Shown: positions 18,450 to 27,089 of the stretch, piece by piece
Position numbering within the stretch: position 1 is the stretch's first letter
How the letters are laid out: every line of letters begins with the position of its first letter
Assembly: GCA_019247515.1 (NCBI GenBank)
Contig: JAFAOS010000452.1
Location: 1 to 59,884 of the forward strand
Direction of reading: 5' to 3'
Source of the DNA: Chloroflexota bacterium
Lineage (GTDB): Bacteria > Chloroflexota > UBA6077 > CF-72
Length of the DNA: 59,884 nt
Program-made: the position numbers and the translations under genes
The notes under the pieces: model-generated
Seen by the model: the letters and a program-made list of their open reading frames with translations, nothing else
What the model was told of the DNA's origin: nothing
Databases searched by the model: none

Positions 18450-18878
18450 TCAGGCGAGCGTCTCCCAGGCGAGCGCGAGGGCCCACCTGGTTCGCAGCAG
18501 CAGCGACTCGATCTCCATGAGCTCGTTGTTGCCGTGGACCCCCGAGCGCAGTCGCTCGGCTTCGGGATGGTGCGGAGCAAAGCCGAACACTTGCGTGCCC
18601 AACGGCCGCAGGAAGCGCGAGTCCGTGAATCCGACCGTGAGCGACGGGATCACCCTGAACTCGGACGTGCCCAGCGCGTGGCCGAGCGCCGCGCGGATCG
18701 TGTCGAGCAAGGGTGAATCGGGCGGCGAGGCGTTGGAGATGGCCGTATAGTCGACCTCCACGCTGCGCATTTACGCATTGACCGTCGGCATGCGGACGAG
18801 CTGTTGGAGAAGGTCGACGATCTCGTCGCGAGCACCGTCCACGGATGCGAGAAGGTCGGCAATCACACCGGCGGTCAC
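18450..18878 (-). pseudogene. M20 peptidase remnant with internal deletion
   Basis: Two adjoining pieces of one M20-family metallopeptidase (acetylornithine deacetylase/desuccinylase type). Positions 18878-18771 encode the N-terminal helix ending in IVDLLQQLVRMPTVNA, which normally continues into PPG and the first metal-binding HxD, but here runs into TAA. The next base starts an open frame of 106 residues (18770-18450) that matches only the C-terminus, including FGFAPHHPEAERLRSGVHGNNELMEIESLLL. The middle, about 250-300 residues with all metal ligands, is missing, so the product cannot be active. The start overlaps the stop of the aldehyde dehydrogenase (GTGA), showing that the intact gene was its operon partner. 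Confidence 0.8.
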
Positions 18879-20269
18879 TCCGCGGGTGGGGGCGGCGCCG
18901 CGGGCTGGCCTACGACGATCGTCTGGATGTTCACGAACTCTTTGATGCCGTAGGAGCCGAGCTCGCGGCCGTAGCCGCTGCGCTTGATGCCGCCGAAGGG
19001 GATGCGCGGGTCCGAGGCGACCATGCCGTTGATGAACACGTTGCCCGCTTCGATGTGGCGGGCCAGGTCTTTGCCGCGTTCGACGTTGCCGGTCCACAGG
19101 GCGGCGCCCAGCCCGTACTCGGTGTCGTTGGCCAGTTTCACCGCGGCTTCGGGATCGCGGGCGCGGATCACGGCCGCCACCGGGCCGAACGTCTCCTCGC
19201 GAAAGGCGGGCATGTCCTGGCTCACGCCGTCCAGGACCGTCGGGGCGTAGAAATAGCCCTTGCCGTCCAGCGACGCGCCGCCAGTGAGCGCGTGCGCGCC
19301 AGCCTTCACGGTGCGCTCGACCTGGGTTGCCAGCGTCTCGCGCAGGTCGCCGCGGGCCAGCGGCCCAATGTTCGTCTCCCGCTGCATCGGGTCGCCGACG
19401 TGGAGCGCCTTCACGGTGGCGGCGAACTTCTCGGTGAACTGGTCGGCAGCGCCAGCCTCGACGATGAACCGTTTGGCGGCGATGCAGCTCTGTCCGTTGT
19501 TCTGATTCCGAGCGCGTACCGCGACCTTGACGGCGGCATCGAGGTCCGCGTCGGCCAGGACGATGAACGGATCGGAGCCGCCCAGCTCGAGCACCTGCTT
19601 CTTGAGGTGCCGGCCGGCCGCGCCGGCGACCCGCTCGCCGACTTCGCTCGAGCCGGTCAACGTGACCGCGGCGATGCGCGGGTCGGCAATGAGTGGCTCG
19701 ACGCCGGAGCCTGGCACCAGGACCGTGCGCAGCAAGCCGTCCGGCAGGCCCGCCGTCCGCAGGATATCCTCGATCGCCAGCGCGCAGCTGGGCACGTTCG
19801 AGGCGTGTTTCAGCACGGCGCCGTTGCCGGCCATGAGCGCCGGCGCGGCGAAACGGAACACCTGCCAGAACGGAAAGTTCCACGGCATGATGGCCAGCAC
19901 GACACCGAGCGGCTCGAAGGCGACGAAGCTGTCGGAGAGGTTCATCTGGACGTGTTCGTCGGCGAGGAACGTGGCCGCGTGCTCGGCGTAGAAGTCGCAG
20001 TTGTAGGCGCACTTTTCGACTTCGGCTTCGGCCTCGACGATCGGCTTGCCCATTTCGCGCGTGGCCAGCGCTGCCAGCCTCGACTTCTGGGCGCGCAGCG
20101 CGCGGGCGGTGTTCTGAAGCCGCGCCGAGCGCTCGCCGAACGAGGTCTTCCGCCAGCGACGCTGGGCGTCGTACGCCTGCTGGAGCGCGGCGTCGATCTG
20201 CGCCGGCGAGAACTCCTCGAATGTCTCGACCACGTCTTCGGTTGTGGGGTTGATCGACTTCAGCACCAT
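18875..20269 (-). CDS. NAD(P)-dependent aldehyde (succinate-semialdehyde-type) dehydrogenase
   Basis: A 464-residue cytosolic aldehyde dehydrogenase that oxidises an aldehyde to the acid. Signatures are the cofactor-site PWNFPFWQVFRFAAPALMAGN, LTGSSEVGERVA, the catalytic glutamate in LELGGSDPFIVL, the catalytic cysteine in NNGQSCIAAKRFIV, and the C-terminal EETFGPVAAVI and PFGGIKRSGYGRELG. It lacks the extended N-terminus of longer ALDHs, which fits the succinate-semialdehyde branch; other aldehydes are possible. ATG 20269 lies seven bases after a TAGGAT box, so longer upstream starts were rejected. It was originally coupled to an M20 peptidase now reduced to a remnant. Confidence 0.92.
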   Translation of the reverse strand: MVLKSINPTTEDVVETFEEFSPAQIDAALQQAYDAQRRWRKTSFGERSARLQNTARALRAQKSRLAALATREMGKPIVEAEAEVEKCAYNCDFYAEHAATFLADEHVQMNLSDSFVAFEPLGVVLAIMPWNFPFWQVFRFAAPALMAGNGAVLKHASNVPSCALAIEDILRTAGLPDGLLRTVLVPGSGVEPLIADPRIAAVTLTGSSEVGERVAGAAGRHLKKQVLELGGSDPFIVLADADLDAAVKVAVRARNQNNGQSCIAAKRFIVEAGAADQFTEKFAATVKALHVGDPMQRETNIGPLARGDLRETLATQVERTVKAGAHALTGGASLDGKGYFYAPTVLDGVSQDMPAFREETFGPVAAVIRARDPEAAVKLANDTEYGLGAALWTGNVERGKDLARHIEAGNVFINGMVASDPRIPFGGIKRSGYGRELGSYGIKEFVNIQTIVVGQPAAPPPPAE

Positions 20270-20276
20270 ACTGTCA

Positions 20277-20282
20277 ATCCTA
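20277..20282 (-). promoter_or_regulatory. -10 box TAGGAT, leaderless start
   Basis: TAGGAT on the minus strand ends seven bases before the ATG at 20269. A dispersed CCCCAGAGGGGACCC repeat begins one base upstream of it, so the repeat occupies the promoter spacer region. Confidence 0.5.
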
Positions 20283-20613
20283 TTCCCCAGAGGGGACCCC
20301 CAGGGTGGACCGTTGCCGCGCCACCGCCGTGCCCCAGAGCCAATCCATGGGTCCCATGACCCGCCAGCGGGGCTCAAACTATTCCCCCGTGGGTCGTCAC
20401 AAGACGTGTCGACGGACATTTTTGCCGGAGGGTCCCCCCTGATGGCCGGTTGGCGAGTTCACCGCCGTGCCCCAGAGCCAATCCATGGTTTCCTTAGGGG
20501 CACCGCCTCGGTGGACGGACGCTGCAGCGCGGCCGTTCTCCAGAGCCAATCCATGGGTCCTATCACCGGCCAGCGGCGATGGAGCTATTCCCCGAGGGGA
20601 CCCCTCTGGGGGA
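20283..20613. repeat. composite repeat cluster between two minus-strand genes
   Basis: This 357-base gene-free stretch is built from degenerate copies of one unit. CAGAGCCAATCCATGG occurs three times (about 20335, 20473 and 20541), each followed by a GGTCC- or GGTTTCC-like end and, in two cases, by a CCGCCAGCGG-type segment and CTATTCCCC. The TTCCCCAGAGGGGACCC core opens the cluster (20283) and TTCCCCGAGGGGACCCC closes it (20588), running into CTCTGGGGGAC. No convincing reading frame is seen. It may be a REP/BIME-like array. Confidence 0.75.
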
Positions 20614-20626
20614 CATCCACTGCGAC

Positions 20627-22030
20627 TCAGCCGCCAGGCTCCGCCGTGGCGTGCACGTTGGCGCTGGTTTCAGCCGCCGGCGGCGTGCTCTTTGGCGGGA
20701 GCAGGCGCACGCGGGCGATGCGCAGGCCGTCCAGGCGCTCGACGCGGGCCTTGTAGCCGCCGTCGAGCTCCACTTCGTCGCCGACCACGGGCCGGCGGCC
20801 GAGCTCGGAGAACACCAGGCCACCCAGCGAGTCGACTTCGCTGGCGTCGAAGTGGGTGCCCAGCTGACTGTTGACGTCCTCAACCAGCGCCAGGCCGTCG
20901 GCGACGATCGTGCCGTCGGTCAGCGCGCGTACCTCCTGCATGGCGGGTGTGTACTCATCGCCAACGTCCCCCAGGAGTCGTGCGACCAGGTCCTTCAAGG
21001 TCACGATGCCGGCCGTGCCACCGAATTCGTCCAGCACCACCGCCATCGGCTGACGCGCGGCTTTCATCCGCGCCAGCACCTCGATCACCGACGCCCCGTG
21101 CGGCACCACCAGCGGCGGACGCACCAGACGTCTCAAGCTCATGTCGTTGAGACCCGGGCGGGGGCCGCGACGGGCGGCGAGCCCGAGCAGGTCCTTGGTC
21201 GACAGCACGCCGACCACATTGTCGATCGTCTTTTCGTACACGGGAAAGCGCGTATGTCGATACCGCTGGGCAACGCGCAGCGCCTCCTGGACGGTGGTGT
21301 CGATCGCCAGCGCGATGATCTCCGTGCGCGGCACCATGACCTCGCCGGCGGTCTGGTCGCTGAAGGTAAAAGCGCGCTGCACCAACTCGCGCTCGGCACC
21401 GGACAGCAACCCGGCCCGGGCTGTCTGCGTCACCAGCAGTTGCAGCTCCTCGGGTGAGTGCACCGCGTGTTGATTGCCCCGATCCTCCAGGCCGATCGCG
21501 CGCAAGATCAGATTCGTGAACAGGTACAGCAGGTTGATGAACGGCCGGAAGATCCATGCCCAGACGCTCACCGGGTGAATCGCGAACAGGATGACGGCTT
21601 CCGAGCGCTGCAATGCCAGCACCTTGGGCACCTGCTCGCCGAGCGCAATGTCGATAAACGTGATGCCCGCCAGCGCCAGCACCGAAGCGATCGCGTGGGC
21701 GGTGGTGGTGATCTGACCCGGCGCGGCGGGATCCTGGCCGATCAGGACCAGGACGCGATCGAGCACTGGTTGGACGATCGCCGCGAACGTCTGTTCGCCC
21801 ACGGCGCCGAGCAGCAGGCTGGCCACCGTCACGCCCAGCTGCGTGCCCGAGATGAACAGGGTGGGATTGTCTTTGGCCTTCTGGACCAGGCGGGCTGCCC
21901 GGTTGCCGGTCGCCGCGAGCTGGTCGATGCGCGTTGCACGCGACGAGACCAGCGCGAATTCGGTTGCGACGAAGAACCCGTTCGCAGCGACCAGGACGAT
22001 GACGATCAGCAGCCCGACGAGAGGCGACAC
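20627..22030 (-). CDS. CNNM/CorC-HlyC family transporter with CBS domains
   Basis: A 467-residue membrane protein. The DUF21/CNNM transmembrane domain covers about residues 1-200 (VAANGFFVATEFALVSSRATRIDQL, FIDIALGEQVPKVLALQRSE with the ion-site GEQVPK region). A CBS pair follows (about 215-340; VMVPRTEIIALAID, FPVYEKTIDNVVGVLSTKDLL) and then a CorC_HlyC domain (about 360-445; DGTIVADGLALVEDVNSQL). Relatives export magnesium or other divalent cations or modulate CorA. GTG 22030 is preceded by AAAGGAGAAC, an unusually strong ribosome-binding site in this window. It is 16 bases downstream of htpX in the same direction and very likely in its operon. Confidence 0.92.
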   Translation of the reverse strand: MSPLVGLLIVIVLVAANGFFVATEFALVSSRATRIDQLAATGNRAARLVQKAKDNPTLFISGTQLGVTVASLLLGAVGEQTFAAIVQPVLDRVLVLIGQDPAAPGQITTTAHAIASVLALAGITFIDIALGEQVPKVLALQRSEAVILFAIHPVSVWAWIFRPFINLLYLFTNLILRAIGLEDRGNQHAVHSPEELQLLVTQTARAGLLSGAERELVQRAFTFSDQTAGEVMVPRTEIIALAIDTTVQEALRVAQRYRHTRFPVYEKTIDNVVGVLSTKDLLGLAARRGPRPGLNDMSLRRLVRPPLVVPHGASVIEVLARMKAARQPMAVVLDEFGGTAGIVTLKDLVARLLGDVGDEYTPAMQEVRALTDGTIVADGLALVEDVNSQLGTHFDASEVDSLGGLVFSELGRRPVVGDEVELDGGYKARVERLDGLRIARVRLLPPKSTPPAAETSANVHATAEPGG

Positions 22031-22046
22031 GTTCTCCTTTGAGAGC

Positions 22047-22904
22047 CTAATCGATGCGCGCGAGGCTCATGGAACGGAGTCGCCGAATCCGATCCTGGAG
22101 GGGCGGGTGCGTGCTGAACAGCCCGCTGAAGTTGATGCCCTTCATCGGATTGACGATGAACATGTGCGCCACGGCCGGGTTGACCTGCAGTGGCCGCACG
22201 CTCGTCGCCATCTCGAGCTTCTCCAGCGCACTGGCCAGGGCCTCGGGATTACCGATAATCCGAGCGCCCGTGTCGTCGGCGCCGTATTCGCGCGAACGCG
22301 AGATCGCCAGCTGGATGAGCATTGCCGCGATCGGCGCGAGGAGGATCAGGAGCAAATCAGCCAGGACGTTACTGTTGCGCTCGTCGCGCCCTCCGCCGAA
22401 GCCGCCGAAGATCATCGCCCATTGCGCGGCGTGCGCGAGCATCGTGATGGCGCCCGCGATCGTGGCCGCGACGCTCGAAATCAGGATGTCGTGATTGCGG
22501 ACGTGGCCCAGCTCGTGGGCAAGCACGCCCTGCAGCTCCTGGCGGTCCAGGATGCCCATGATCCCGGTCGTCACCGCCACGACGGCGTGGTTCGCGTCGC
22601 GGCCGGTCGCGAACGCGTTGGGTGACGGGCTGTCGATGATGGCCACGCGCGGCATGGGCAGGTGCGCTTCGGTGGCCACCTCGCCGATGATCTCGAACAA
22701 TCCGGGCGCCTCGCTCTGGCTGACCTCGCGCGCTCCGGCCATGCGCAGGGCGATGTCGCCAGAGAACCAGTAGGCGCTGATGTTCATCACGATGGCCAGC
22801 CCGAAAAACAGCACCATGCCGCTGGAGCCGGCCAGGAAGTAGCCGATCGCTACCAGCAACGCGGTGAGCGTCGCCAGGAGCGCGGTCGTCTTGAGAGTGT
22901 TCAT
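22047..22904 (-). CDS. htpX: membrane zinc protease HtpX (M48B)
   Basis: A 285-residue integral membrane metalloprotease for quality control of membrane proteins. Two N-terminal helices (residues about 8-50) are followed by FATGRDANHAVVAVTTGIMGIL and the zinc motif in ELQGVLAHELGHVRNHDI (HELGH). The third zinc ligand is the glutamate in SRSREYGADDTGARI. Two further hydrophobic segments lie between them. The C-terminus (FSTHPPLQDRIRRLRSM) is the usual HtpX ending. It is followed by the CNNM gene. The promoter is not clear; a hairpin made from TCCACC and GGTGGA lies at about 23040 in the gap upstream. Confidence 0.95.
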   Translation of the reverse strand: MNTLKTTALLATLTALLVAIGYFLAGSSGMVLFFGLAIVMNISAYWFSGDIALRMAGAREVSQSEAPGLFEIIGEVATEAHLPMPRVAIIDSPSPNAFATGRDANHAVVAVTTGIMGILDRQELQGVLAHELGHVRNHDILISSVAATIAGAITMLAHAAQWAMIFGGFGGGRDERNSNVLADLLLILLAPIAAMLIQLAISRSREYGADDTGARIIGNPEALASALEKLEMATSVRPLQVNPAVAHMFIVNPMKGINFSGLFSTHPPLQDRIRRLRSMSLARID

Positions 22905-23074
22905 GCCTGGTGTCGATTAGACGTATGCAATTGTCGTGCAGGCGCGGGAAAGAGAGGCCACTTTTCCTGTGTCGGCGCCTCGAAACGCGGTGGCCCCAAA
23001 CGTGAGCTAGCGCCCTCGGAGGAACGCAGGTTCAGTGATTCCACCTACGGTGGAGCCCTTCGACAGGTTTTTCA

Positions 23075-23686
23075 TCAGGCCCCAGTGAAGGAAGCCCGCT
23101 TCCGGTCGCGAAGGAAGTGGATGATCGGCGGCGCCACCGAGGCGACGATGATGACCGCGACGATGTACTCGAGGTATTTACCGGCGTCAGGAATGAGGCT
23201 GCCAAGGAAGTAGCCGAGCCAGGTGACGCCCATCGCCCACAACACCGCGCCGATCATCGTGTAGACGACGAAGCGGGGGTAATTCATGGTGGCCATGCCG
23301 CCCACCACCGGCGCGAACGTGCGCACGATCGGCATGAACCTGGCGATGACCAGCGCTTTGCCGCCGTGGCGCTCATAGAACTCGTGAGCGCGGATCAGGT
23401 GCTGCTTGCGGAACCACAGCGAGTCCTCACGGTTGAACAGGCGCGGGCCAGCCCAGGCGCCGTACCAGTAGCCGACCAGCGGGCCGATTGTCGCCGCAGC
23501 AGCGCAAATCAGGCTCAATGGCCAGATGTTGACGCCCAGGCCCTGCGAGGCGAGGAAGCCGGCGGTGAACAGCAAGCTATCACCGGGCAGGAAGAACCCG
23601 ATCAGCAGGCCACATTCAGCGAAGATGACGAGCGCGATCGCGACATAGCCGGCGTGAACGATCGTCTGCGGGTCCAGAAACGACAC
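23075..23686 (-). CDS. DedA-family membrane protein
   Basis: A 203-residue DedA/SNARE-associated-domain protein, related to flippases for undecaprenyl phosphate and to transporters maintaining proton motive force. FAECGLLIGFFLPGDSLLFTAGFLA (about 19-43) and FYERHGGKALVIARFMPIVRTFAPVVGG (about 106-133) are the two family signatures, with the re-entrant acidic and arginine residues present. Four hydrophobic segments are visible. Longer upstream reading frame exists, but the GTG at 23686 is six bases after a TATGAT box and is exactly where homology begins. Confidence 0.92.
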   Translation of the reverse strand: MSFLDPQTIVHAGYVAIALVIFAECGLLIGFFLPGDSLLFTAGFLASQGLGVNIWPLSLICAAAATIGPLVGYWYGAWAGPRLFNREDSLWFRKQHLIRAHEFYERHGGKALVIARFMPIVRTFAPVVGGMATMNYPRFVVYTMIGAVLWAMGVTWLGYFLGSLIPDAGKYLEYIVAVIIVASVAPPIIHFLRDRKRASFTGA

Positions 23687-23692
23687 GGGTGG

Positions 23693-23698
23693 ATCATA
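23693..23698 (-). promoter_or_regulatory. -10 box TATGAT, leaderless start
   Basis: TATGAT on the minus strand ends six bases before the GTG at 23686; no ribosome-binding site is present. Confidence 0.55.
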
Positions 23699-23781
23699 CG
23701 GTGAGACACGCCCGTAGCGCGGGACGGCGGGTTTTGCAGTCCCGCTGAGTTTCATGCGCCGCTGGGCGGGCATGGTCATGG

Positions 23782-23847
23782 GGACGCATGGATTCCTCTG
23801 GGGAGGGTAACTCGGCAGCCGTCCACCCATGGGTCCCCTCTGGGGAC
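23782..23847. repeat. dispersed repeat pair next to the nadD stop codon
   Basis: Contains GGATTCCTCTGGGGAGGG and, at 23831-23847, GGGTCCCCTCTGGGGAC, the reverse complement of the CCCCAGAGGGGACCC core. The CCCATGGGTCCCC junction also recalls the cluster at 20283. The second copy ends one base before the nadD stop codon. Confidence 0.7.
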
Positions 23848-24446
23848 TTAAGAGGGAGGCTGATACAGCCCTCGCTCCACGATGTAGCGCTCAACCGCCG
23901 GCGGAGTGAGATAGCGGATCGGCACGCCAGCGCGCACGCGCTCGCGCAGCTCCCGCGCGGCGATGGCGACTCCTGGAATCTCGACCAGTGTCGCTCGCAA
24001 AGCCGCACCTGGCGACAACCGCTGCAGACGGGCAAGGTCCGGGGCTGGCGCACCGGGTCGATTTACGACGGCGAGGTGCGCCAGCCGCAGGATCCCGCCG
24101 GGATCCCGCCAGCGCGGCAGCTCCGGGAGGATGTCTGCTCCCACCAGGAAGAAGAGCTCACGGTCTGGCGACTCCAGTGCTCTCAGCAGGTCGGCCGTGT
24201 AGGAGGGCGGCGGCCGATCGAGATCCAATCGTGACACGCCGAAGACGGGATTGGCCTCGATGGCGAGCCTCACCATCGCGCAGCGATCTTCGGCGGAGCT
24301 GTTCGGCTCGCCGCGCTTGAGCGGATTCTGACGAGCCGGCAGAAACAGCACCTGGTCGAGCTCCAGCCGCCAGGCAACCTCCTGCGCGGCCACCAGGTGG
24401 CCGTAGTGGGGTGGGTCGAACGTCCCACCCAGCAGCCCGAGACGCG

Positions 24447-24450
<4 letters not shown>
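23848..24450 (-). CDS. nadD: nicotinate-nucleotide adenylyltransferase
   Basis: A 200-residue enzyme of NAD biosynthesis that adenylates nicotinate mononucleotide. The nucleotidyltransferase motif is GLLGGTFDPPHYGHLVAA (HYGH), followed by FLPARQNPLKRG, DRCAMVRLAI, and ELFFLVGADILPELPRWRDP. The C-terminal IRYLTPPAVERYIVERGLY is the NadD ending with the usual ISST-like region altered to IAARELRERVRAG. The start overlaps the upstream small gene by four bases, forming an obg-orf-nadD operon, a common gene neighbourhood in Gram-positive bacteria and Chloroflexota. Confidence 0.95.
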
Positions 24451-26005
<1,555 letters not shown>

Positions 26006-26009
26006 TCAC

Positions 26010-26119
26010 GTCTGGGGACGAGGGTTGTCCACAAGCCGTCCGGCGATACCCCCAGGGTTCGATGTCGCATTGTGGAGGGATTCAGGTGACCAGAGTTGTC
26101 TGCCCGATTGTCCCCAGAC
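26010..26119. promoter_or_regulatory. divergent obg/coxB promoter region with spaced inverted repeat
   Basis: GTCTGGGGAC (26010-26019) and GTCCCCAGAC (26110-26119) are perfect reverse complements 90 bases apart. Between them TTGTCCACA (26025-26033) matches the GC-rich actinobacterial DnaA-box form. The coxB promoter could use TAAAAA at 26159. The arrangement could allow looping by one regulator, but this is inference from symmetry. Confidence 0.35.
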
Positions 26120-26171
26120 TTGCGCGGCTAGACGACGTACGACGACTGTTACCTTTTGTAAAAAGAAACAC

Positions 26172-27089
26172 GTGGAGAGCTTCGACCTTGTAACAAGCCA
26201 GGGCCTGTCCATCGCCAGTCTGTTCTGGCTCGAGCTCGCCATTTCTGGCTTGTTGCTCGCCGGCGTCGTCGGTCTCCTGGTCACGGCGCTGATTCGTTTC
26301 CGCGCCCCGCCCGGCGATCGCGCCGACGCTCGCCAGGTGGAGGGCAACCGCCGTCTCGAGATCATCTGGACCGCGACGCCGGCCGCCACGCTGGCCATTA
26401 TCTTTCTCCTGGTCATCGGCACGATGCGGACGGTCAACGCCGCGCAGCCGAACCCGGAGCCCGTGCTGGTGACCGGCCACCAGTGGTGGTGGCAGTTCAG
26501 TTACCCCAATCAACACGCGGTCACGGCCAACGAGATGCACGTGCCGGTCGGCACACCCCTCCAGGTCAGCCTCGAGTCGGTCGACGTCATCCACAGCTTC
26601 CACGTCACCCAGTTCGGCTGGATGCAGGACCTGGTGCCCGGCAAGACGAACTCGATGTGGATCACGGTGGTGCGTCCAGGCACGTTCGACGGCGCGTGCA
26701 ACCAGTACTGTGGCCTCCAGCACGCGTGGATGCGGGTGACGATCGTGGCCGATCCGCCAGAGCAGTTCAATGCCTGGGTTCAGCAGCAGGCCCAGTCGGT
26801 CACGCCGACCAACTCGGCTGGAGAGCAGGTCTTCTTGAAGAACACGTGCGTGGCGTGCCACGCGATCCGTGGGCTGCCGGGGGCGACTGGCACCGTCGGG
26901 CCGGACCTGACCCACCTCGGCAGCCGGTCGACGCTCGGCGCGGGTGTGATCGACAACACGCCCGACAACCTGCAGGCGTGGATTCGTGACGCTCAGTCGA
27001 TCAAACCAGGGGTGCTGATGCCGGCCTTCCCGTCGGTCAGCCCGTCCGATCTCAGCGCGCTGGTGGCGTACCTGGAGTCCCTCAAGTGA
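26172..27089 (+). CDS. coxB: cytochrome c oxidase subunit II fused to cytochrome c
   Basis: A 305-residue caa3-type subunit II that takes electrons to the oxidase. Two transmembrane helices near the N-terminus (FWLELAISGLLLAGVVGLLV and ATLAIIFLLVIGTM) precede the cupredoxin domain. GHQWWWQFSYP is the electron entry loop; the CuA ligands are HSFHV and CNQYCGLQHAWM. After about residue 215 a class I cytochrome c domain follows, with the haem motif CVACH and a methionine ligand in GVLMPAFP. I chose GTG 26172, since upstream frame has no homology and this start leaves a short N-terminus before helix one. The stop overlaps the next gene (GTGA). Confidence 0.96.
   Translation: MESFDLVTSQGLSIASLFWLELAISGLLLAGVVGLLVTALIRFRAPPGDRADARQVEGNRRLEIIWTATPAATLAIIFLLVIGTMRTVNAAQPNPEPVLVTGHQWWWQFSYPNQHAVTANEMHVPVGTPLQVSLESVDVIHSFHVTQFGWMQDLVPGKTNSMWITVVRPGTFDGACNQYCGLQHAWMRVTIVADPPEQFNAWVQQQAQSVTPTNSAGEQVFLKNTCVACHAIRGLPGATGTVGPDLTHLGSRSTLGAGVIDNTPDNLQAWIRDAQSIKPGVLMPAFPSVSPSDLSALVAYLESLK

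Noticed and set aside
20326..20560. CAGAGCCAATCCATGG copies as a CRISPR array
   Set aside because: Only three copies with unequal spacing (about 138 and 68 bases) and degenerate flanks, and no cas genes in the window.
22960..23060. TCCACC/GGTGGA hairpin between dedA and htpX as a terminator
   Set aside because: The stem is only six pairs and no T-run follows on the minus strand, so the evidence is too weak for a feature.
26025..26033. TTGTCCACA as evidence of a replication origin
   Set aside because: Only one good match is present and no AT-rich region or cluster of boxes surrounds it; the origin is more likely beyond the left edge, near gyrB/dnaA.
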